DNA of 5,565 nucleotides from Candidatus Dormiibacter sp. (GTDB taxonomy: Bacteria > Chloroflexota > Dormibacteria > UBA8260), in assembly GCA_025450495.1 (NCBI GenBank), contig JANWHI010000132.1:1-5565 (forward strand), given 5' to 3'. The notes under the pieces are model-generated. The model saw only the letters and a program-made list of their open reading frames with translations. It searched no databases and had not been told where the DNA came from. Every line of letters begins with the position of its first letter. The first letter of the stretch is position 1. This document shows positions 1 through 3,286 of this stretch, one piece after another. A program made the translations under genes and the position numbers.

Positions 1-1
1 C

Positions 2-1021
2 GAGGCCGACCGGGTGTCCGCCGAGGCCCATGTCGACCGAGGCGTTGACCCGGCGGCCACGCTGCGCGACTTCGCTGAGCGGGCGGCCGGCGATTTCGAT
101 GCCGTTGCTCACCGATTGGTGCACGGCGGGCCCTCGGTGCGCAGCGCGACCATGGTCGATGACGCGGTGCGCCGGCGACTTGACGATGCGGCAAAGCTGG
201 CACCGCTGCACGTGCCGGCCGCGCTGGAACTCCTCGACACCGCCCGAGAGACCATCGACCGCCCCCAGGTCGTCTGCGTGGACACCGCGTTCCATGCCGC
301 CATGCCTGAGCACGCCACCACCTACGCAATTCCCTCGGAGTGGCGGCGGCGGGGGGTGCGCCGCTACGGGTTCCATGGGCTTTCCTACGCGTGGTCGAGC
401 CGGCGTTGCGCCCAGCTGCTGGAACGCCCGCTTGACGGGCTCCAGATGGTCATCGCCCATATCGGGGCAGGAGTCTCCGCGTGCGCCGTCCGCGGCGGTC
501 ACAGCGTCGATACCAGCATGGGCTTCACCCCGCTCGAGGGTGCGGTCATGGCGATGCGCAGTGGGTCGGTGGATCCGGGTGCGCTGCTCTGGTTGCAGCA
601 GGTGCACGGAGTCAGCACCGGCGACATGAACACTGCGCTGGAACACCGCAGCGGCTTGCTCGCGCTGTCGGGGAGGGTGGACTTTCGCGAGATCGAGCGT
701 GCCGCCGAGGTTGGTGACATCGCCTGCGCGGCCGCGCTCGACGTCTACATCCACTCCCTGAGCCGGGTCATCGGAGGATTGGCGACCTCCCTCGATCGCC
801 TCGACGTCCTCGTCTTCACCGGGGGAGTGGGCGAGCACTCGACGCTGGTGCGGACGCGCGTCTGCCGTCGCTTGACGCTGCTCGGTGTGCCCGGCGTCCT
901 CGACCACGCAACCGGCGACGCTGTCATCTCGCGGCGCGGCGGTGGGCCGGCCGTGGCGGTGGTGACGGCCCGAGAGGACGCCGAGATGGCTCGGGAGGCG
1001 CGTCGGACCCTGCGCGGGTGA
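2..1021 (+). CDS. ackA: Acetate kinase, 5'-truncated by window edge
   Basis: This enzyme interconverts acetate plus ATP and acetyl phosphate plus ADP in the cytosol, making ATP when run in the fermentative direction. The family signatures appear in order: HRLVHGG (Arg codon 113-115), APLHVP (His 209-211), CVDTAFH (Asp 281-283), RRYGFHG (His 374-376), DTSMGFTPLEG followed by MRSGS (Arg 557-559), FTGGVGEHS, and a C-terminal AREDAEMAR with the expected Glu at 974-976. These match the catalytic Arg, His, Asp, His, Arg and Glu known from acetate kinases. The frame is open to base 2. The N-terminal NAGSSSLK phosphate-binding segment and roughly 55-60 further residues expected before HRLVHGG are missing, so the true start lies upstream and the GTG at 14 is internal. 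Variants include LHVP for the usual LHNP, MAMRSGS for MGTRSGD and GVGEH for GIGEN. In many bacteria this gene sits beside phosphoketolase (xfp), which could lie just upstream. Propionate kinase is a less likely alternative. Confidence 0.93.
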   Translation, partial: EADRVSAEAHVDRGVDPAATLRDFAERAAGDFDAVAHRLVHGGPSVRSATMVDDAVRRRLDDAAKLAPLHVPAALELLDTARETIDRPQVVCVDTAFHAAMPEHATTYAIPSEWRRRGVRRYGFHGLSYAWSSRRCAQLLERPLDGLQMVIAHIGAGVSACAVRGGHSVDTSMGFTPLEGAVMAMRSGSVDPGALLWLQQVHGVSTGDMNTALEHRSGLLALSGRVDFREIERAAEVGDIACAAALDVYIHSLSRVIGGLATSLDRLDVLVFTGGVGEHSTLVRTRVCRRLTLLGVPGVLDHATGDAVISRRGGGPAVAVVTAREDAEMAREARRTLRG

Positions 1022-1194
1022 CACCGCCCCCGCTGGCGCTGTCCGACGCCGCCCGGCTCCACGACGAGCTGGTGGTGTCTATAGCGATCGCCAAGGTCGA
1101 AGGGCCCATCGTCATCCGGCCGTTGGGCTCTGGTTCGCGGAACCAGAGTTGCCGACGCTATGGGCATACACCGGAATCCGGCACCACCCACTGA
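1018..1194 (+). CDS. Doubtful 58-aa ORF overlapping the ackA stop
   Basis: A GTG codon overlaps the ackA stop (GTGA), an arrangement common in translationally coupled genes. It opens a 58-codon frame ending in TGA at 1192-1194, eleven bases before the next start. The first half has mostly G/C third positions and reads LSDAARLHDELVVSIAIAKV; the second half loses that bias. I recognise no family. The perfect inverted repeat at 1128-1148 and a possible regulator box at 1102-1115 lie inside it, which argues for non-coding promoter DNA or a decayed gene remnant. It is listed because the overlap and the codon bias are real, but it may not be expressed. Confidence 0.2.
   Translation: MTPPPLALSDAARLHDELVVSIAIAKVEGPIVIRPLGSGSRNQSCRRYGHTPESGTTH
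1102..1115. promoter_or_regulatory. Possible DosR/DevR-like box (site 1)
   Basis: GGGCCCATCGTCAT agrees at 9 of 14 positions with the core GGGACTWWAGTCCC of the mycobacterial DosR box. It agrees at 11 of 14 positions with a second element at 1585-1598. It lies about 90 bases before the ATG of the 60-aa gene. The match is modest and chance occurrence in GC-rich DNA is possible. The support is the recurrence upstream of two genes, one of which belongs to a known DosR-regulated family. Confidence 0.25.
1128..1148. promoter_or_regulatory. Perfect 9-bp inverted repeat, likely operator
   Basis: CTCTGGTTC (1128-1136) and GAACCAGAG (1140-1148) are exact reverse complements around a GCG centre. The repeat lies 56 bases upstream of the ATG at 1205, just before the weak TATGGG hexamer, where a dimeric regulator would overlap a promoter. 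As RNA it could form a hairpin with two extra G-U pairs, but the following bases are TTGCCGACG rather than a U-tract. An operator is therefore favoured over an intrinsic terminator. The binding protein is unknown. Confidence 0.45.
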
Positions 1195-1198
1195 GGAG
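1193..1198 (+). promoter_or_regulatory. Shine-Dalgarno site of 60-aa gene
   Basis: GAGGAG sits six bases before the ATG at 1205. This decides the start against the in-frame upstream ATG at 1160, which has no purine-rich site before it. Confidence 0.7.
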
Positions 1199-1204
1199 AT
1201 CACC

Positions 1205-1387
1205 ATGCGGAGCAAGCAACGATCGGACATGCCAGCCGTCGAAGAGATCCCGTTGATCGCAGTCGGGTTCGTGGTCGCAACGGTGGCCATGGCGACTGCC
1301 ACCGCACTGCTGTGGACCGTGCGCGGCGTCCTCCGCGTGACCGGATTAGACCGTCCCAGCGCCACAGTTCGTCGTCGCACGGCATAG
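1205..1387 (+). CDS. Small single-pass membrane protein, unknown function
   Basis: This is a 60-residue protein I cannot assign to a family. It has a polar N-terminus with basic residues (MRSKQRSDMPAVEE), one hydrophobic helix at about residues 15-37 (IPLIAVGFVVATVAMATATALLW), and a short basic tail rich in Arg ending VRRRTA. The charge pattern permits an anchor with a cytoplasmic basic tail; no cleavage motif suggests a secreted protein. There are no cysteines and one histidine-free helix, so metal or haem binding is not indicated. The start is fixed by GAGGAG at six-base spacing. Its own upstream inverted repeat and the 250-base gap after it suggest an independent transcription unit. It may be a small regulator or accessory subunit of a membrane complex, possibly the nearby metal ATPase, but that is inference from position only. 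Confidence 0.65.
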   Translation: MRSKQRSDMPAVEEIPLIAVGFVVATVAMATATALLWTVRGVLRVTGLDRPSATVRRRTA

Positions 1388-1413
1388 CACCGCCCGTCAG
1401 CGCCGAGTGGGAA

Positions 1414-1428
1414 GCGATCTCGGATCGC
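1414..1428. repeat. Short inverted repeat after the 60-aa gene
   Basis: GCGATC and GATCGC are exact 6-bp arms around TCG, 26 bases after the small gene's stop. It could be a weak RNA hairpin, but the stem is short and no T-run follows. Confidence 0.25.
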
Positions 1429-1467
1429 ATCCCCCGGCGTCGTTGGCCCCGTGCGCGAGTGACCGTG

Positions 1468-1479
1468 CGACCCGGGTCG
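1468..1479. repeat. 12-bp perfect palindrome
   Basis: CGACCCGGGTCG is fully self-complementary. The symmetry does not extend outward. It may be a protein-binding site in the region upstream of the kinase fusion, or a chance palindrome in GC-rich DNA. Confidence 0.2.
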
Positions 1480-1584
1480 ACACGGCGAGTGGGATGAGAC
1501 GCTGGCGCAACGATCCATAGCGACCCACGCGCCCAAAGCTTGGAGCCGGTCACATCCCTGACGGGCCAAAGTGCAGTGCATCCG

Positions 1585-1603
1585 GGGACCATCGGCACTG
1601 GTC
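1585..1603. promoter_or_regulatory. Possible DosR/DevR-like box (site 2) with GACCA/TGGTC repeat
   Basis: GGGACCATCGGCAC (1585-1598) agrees at 10 of 14 positions with the DosR core GGGACTWWAGTCCC and at 11 of 14 with site 1 at 1102-1115. Overlapping it, GACCA (1587-1591) and TGGTC (1599-1603) form exact 5-bp arms 7 bases apart. A weaker GGGCCAAAGTGCAG lies 22 bases upstream (1563-1576), about two helical turns, a spacing seen for paired response-regulator sites. It ends 34 bases before the ATG at 1638. Paralogues of the downstream gene are DosR-controlled in mycobacteria, which supports the reading. Confidence 0.33.
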
Positions 1604-1627
1604 ACAACCGCCAACTCCGATGAGACT

Positions 1628-1632
1628 GAAGG
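1628..1632 (+). promoter_or_regulatory. Shine-Dalgarno deciding the start of the kinase fusion
   Basis: GAAGG lies five bases before the ATG at 1638 and only two before the ATG at 1635. The other in-frame ATG, at 1620, has no purine-rich element upstream (CCGCCAACTCCG). This favours 1638. Confidence 0.5.
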
Positions 1633-1637
1633 CCATG

Positions 1638-3209
1638 ATGACGCACAATCCCAAGACAGCGCGGGCACGACAGCAGCCCGAGCTGGCCGTGAGCCTCGTT
1701 CCCGCGCCCGACGCCGTGCGGGAGACCGCCATCTCGACGGTGATCCTCGCGGGCGATCGTGCGTGGAAGCTGCGCAAACCGGTGGCGTACCCATTTCTCG
1801 ACCAGCGGAGTGTCAGCGAGCAACGGCGGCTCTGCGAGCGCGAGGTCGAATTGAACTCTCGGCTTGCCCCCGATGTCTACCTCGGCGTCGTCGATGTCGA
1901 GGACCCGGCAACCGGCGCCATGCGCCCCGCCACGCTGATGCGTCGCATGCCGGATAGCCGGCGATTGTCGGCGCTGATCGCCCAAGGCCAGGATGTTCGG
2001 CATGAGCTGCGCGAGATCGCCCGCATGATGGCGACGTTTCACCTCAGCGCTACCTGCGGACGCCACGTCGCCGCCGCTGGTGAACCGAAAGCCGTCGCCA
2101 AACGTTGGCGCGACGTGCTGACCACCCTGGCGCGCTTCGCCGGCACAGTCCTCGACAGCGCCATCGTTGATACGGTCGGCGGCCTTGCAGAGGAGTACAT
2201 CGCCGGACGCGGCGCGTTGTTCGCGCAACGGATCGCCACCGACAAGGTGGTCGACGGCCACGGTGATCTTCTCGCCGACGACATCTTCTGCGTCAACGAT
2301 GGCCCGGCCATCATCGATTGCCTGGAGTTCAGCGACGAGTTGCGCTATTGCGACGTCCTCTGCGATGTGGCGTCCCTGGCCATGGACTGCGAGCGCCTCG
2401 GCCATGACGAGCTGGGCGACTACTTCCTTCGCGAATACACCAGCCATACGGCTGACTCGTTCCCCTCCAGCCTCGCCGACCATTACATCGCCTATAGGGC
2501 GGTGGTACGGTGCGAGGTGGCCTGCCTCCGTCACGAACAGGGCGCAGCCGACGCGCAGGTGCAGGCTCAGCTGTTGCTCACCATCGCCCTCCGCCACCTG
2601 GTACGGAGTCGGGTGATGTGGGTGCTCATTGGCGGTCCGCCCGGTATGGGCAAGTCGACCCTCGCAGCCGGCGTCGCCGACGCGCTCGGGTGGACGGTGC
2701 TGCGCAGCGACGAGGTCCGCCGCGAGTTGGCCAGTGGATCATTGCACGGCACGTCAGAGTGGCTGTCTGACCACTTCTCGCCTGACAAGCGGGACAGCGT
2801 CTACCTCGAGATTATCCGTCGTGCTGAGATGCTCGGTGGCATGGGCGAATCGGCGATCATGGACGCCACCTGGTCTTCGGCGCGACTACGCGCGGTCGCC
2901 GGTGAAGCGGCACGCAGCGCGCATTGCACGCTCATCGCCCTGCGCTGTGACGCTCCGACCCACGTGGCCGAGCACAGGGTGGCCCGTCGCATCGCTGCGG
3001 GAACGGACATCTCGATGGCCACCGTCGCCATAGCCCGGCGGATTAGCGACTCTTTCGAACCCTGGCCCGCGGCAGTGGTGATCAGCACCGGCGAACCGGT
3101 CGCGGAGGCCCTGACACAAGCGGTCAGGGCGATCGGCGCTGGCAGCGCACGACCCCCGGGCCACGCTGAACTCAGCGGAGACCTACCCGACCGGAGAAGA
3201 GCGTCATGA
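1638..3209 (+). CDS. APH-like kinase / P-loop kinase fusion (Rv2004c-type)
   Basis: This is a predicted cytosolic two-domain phosphotransferase of 523 residues, close to the roughly 500 of mycobacterial Rv2004c. Residues about 10-310 resemble the aminoglycoside-phosphotransferase fold. AWKLRKPVAYPFLD carries the likely ATP-site lysine. GHGDLLADDIF gives the HGD catalytic loop (H208-D210), with Asp215 where most APH enzymes have Asn. AIIDCLEFSDELRYCD supplies the metal-binding Asp227. Residues about 325-505 form a P-loop kinase domain with Walker A GPPGMGKS (G333-S340), DEVRREL (358-364), MDATW (408-412, likely Walker B/substrate region), and a late Arg-rich HRVARRIAAG helix for the lid. Substrates of both domains are unknown; antibiotic resistance is not implied. 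Mycobacterial homologues are induced by hypoxia through DosR. The start at 1638 is chosen for its GAAGG site; 1620 would add six residues. The next gene begins 77 bases on, so they may be cotranscribed. Confidence 0.85.
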   Translation: MTHNPKTARARQQPELAVSLVPAPDAVRETAISTVILAGDRAWKLRKPVAYPFLDQRSVSEQRRLCEREVELNSRLAPDVYLGVVDVEDPATGAMRPATLMRRMPDSRRLSALIAQGQDVRHELREIARMMATFHLSATCGRHVAAAGEPKAVAKRWRDVLTTLARFAGTVLDSAIVDTVGGLAEEYIAGRGALFAQRIATDKVVDGHGDLLADDIFCVNDGPAIIDCLEFSDELRYCDVLCDVASLAMDCERLGHDELGDYFLREYTSHTADSFPSSLADHYIAYRAVVRCEVACLRHEQGAADAQVQAQLLLTIALRHLVRSRVMWVLIGGPPGMGKSTLAAGVADALGWTVLRSDEVRRELASGSLHGTSEWLSDHFSPDKRDSVYLEIIRRAEMLGGMGESAIMDATWSSARLRAVAGEAARSAHCTLIALRCDAPTHVAEHRVARRIAAGTDISMATVAIARRISDSFEPWPAAVVISTGEPVAEALTQAVRAIGAGSARPPGHAELSGDLPDRRRAS

Positions 3210-3286
3210 CCATGGGGAGCCGAGTTCGTTGGGGGTTGACGCTTCTCACTGCTCCGTAGCCCTCGGCGCATGCACGGAGGATCCAC
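3210..3286. other. Short spacer between kinase fusion and metal ATPase
   Basis: The 77-base gap holds TTGACG (3236-3241) that resembles a -35 hexamer, but no matching -10 follows at normal spacing. There is no strong hairpin. Cotranscription with the upstream gene is plausible. Confidence 0.35.
3276..3280 (+). promoter_or_regulatory. Shine-Dalgarno site of the metal ATPase
   Basis: GGAGG is placed six bases before the ATG at 3287. It fixes this start over any later ATG such as codon 18. Confidence 0.75.

Larger units (their letters stand above)
1022..1204. other. Intergenic/promoter region between ackA and small membrane gene
   Basis: This 183-base spacer separates the acetate kinase stop from the start of the 60-aa gene. 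It holds a partial DosR-box-like element (1102-1115), a perfect 9-bp inverted repeat (1128-1148), and a weak TATGGG hexamer (1159-1164) with no convincing -35 partner at 16-18 bases. No T-run follows the repeat, so a classical intrinsic terminator is not supported. The contents suggest that the 60-aa gene has its own regulated promoter. Confidence 0.4.
1388..1637. other. 250-base non-coding region before kinase fusion gene
   Basis: No credible gene is seen here on either strand. The stretch contains GCGATC/GATCGC arms (1414-1428), a CGACCCGGGTCG palindrome (1468-1479), a possible response-regulator box (1585-1598) with a weaker companion (1563-1576), and a GACCA/TGGTC repeat (1587-1603). It probably carries the promoter of the downstream gene. 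No clear -10/-35 pair can be named. Confidence 0.5.

Noticed and set aside
1123..1142. The inverted-repeat region read as a DosR box
   Set aside because: It matches about 12 of 20 positions, mostly in the outer bases, and the GGGAC/GTCCC core is absent. The 9-bp repeat has its own different symmetry.
1160..1204. Upstream ATG at 1160 as start of the small membrane protein
   Set aside because: There is no ribosome site before it. The GAGGAG at 1193-1198 sits at ideal spacing from the ATG at 1205.
1620..1637. ATG at 1620 as start of the kinase fusion
   Set aside because: There is no purine-rich site upstream, while GAAGG lies five bases before 1638. The six extra residues add no family feature. 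It remains possible.
745..1794. Long minus-strand frame (349 codons) spanning ackA, the small gene and the spacer
   Set aside because: It is rich in Arg, Ser, Pro and Thr with no recognisable domain, and covers clear plus-strand genes. Such frames are common opposite GC-rich coding sequence.
1602..2597. Minus-strand frame of 331 codons opposite the kinase fusion
   Set aside because: It is antisense to a recognisable APH-like domain, has no family motif, and its length is explained by codon bias on the sense strand.
1638..2600. Aminoglycoside resistance gene
   Set aside because: The APH-like fold is shared by many non-resistance kinases, and fusion to a P-loop kinase with DLLADDIF matches the Rv2004c-type family of unknown substrate.
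3236..3262. TTGACG with downstream TAGCCC as a sigma-70-type promoter for the ATPase
   Set aside because: The TAGCCC is 15 bases away and a poor -10; no better hexamer is found at 16-18 bases.
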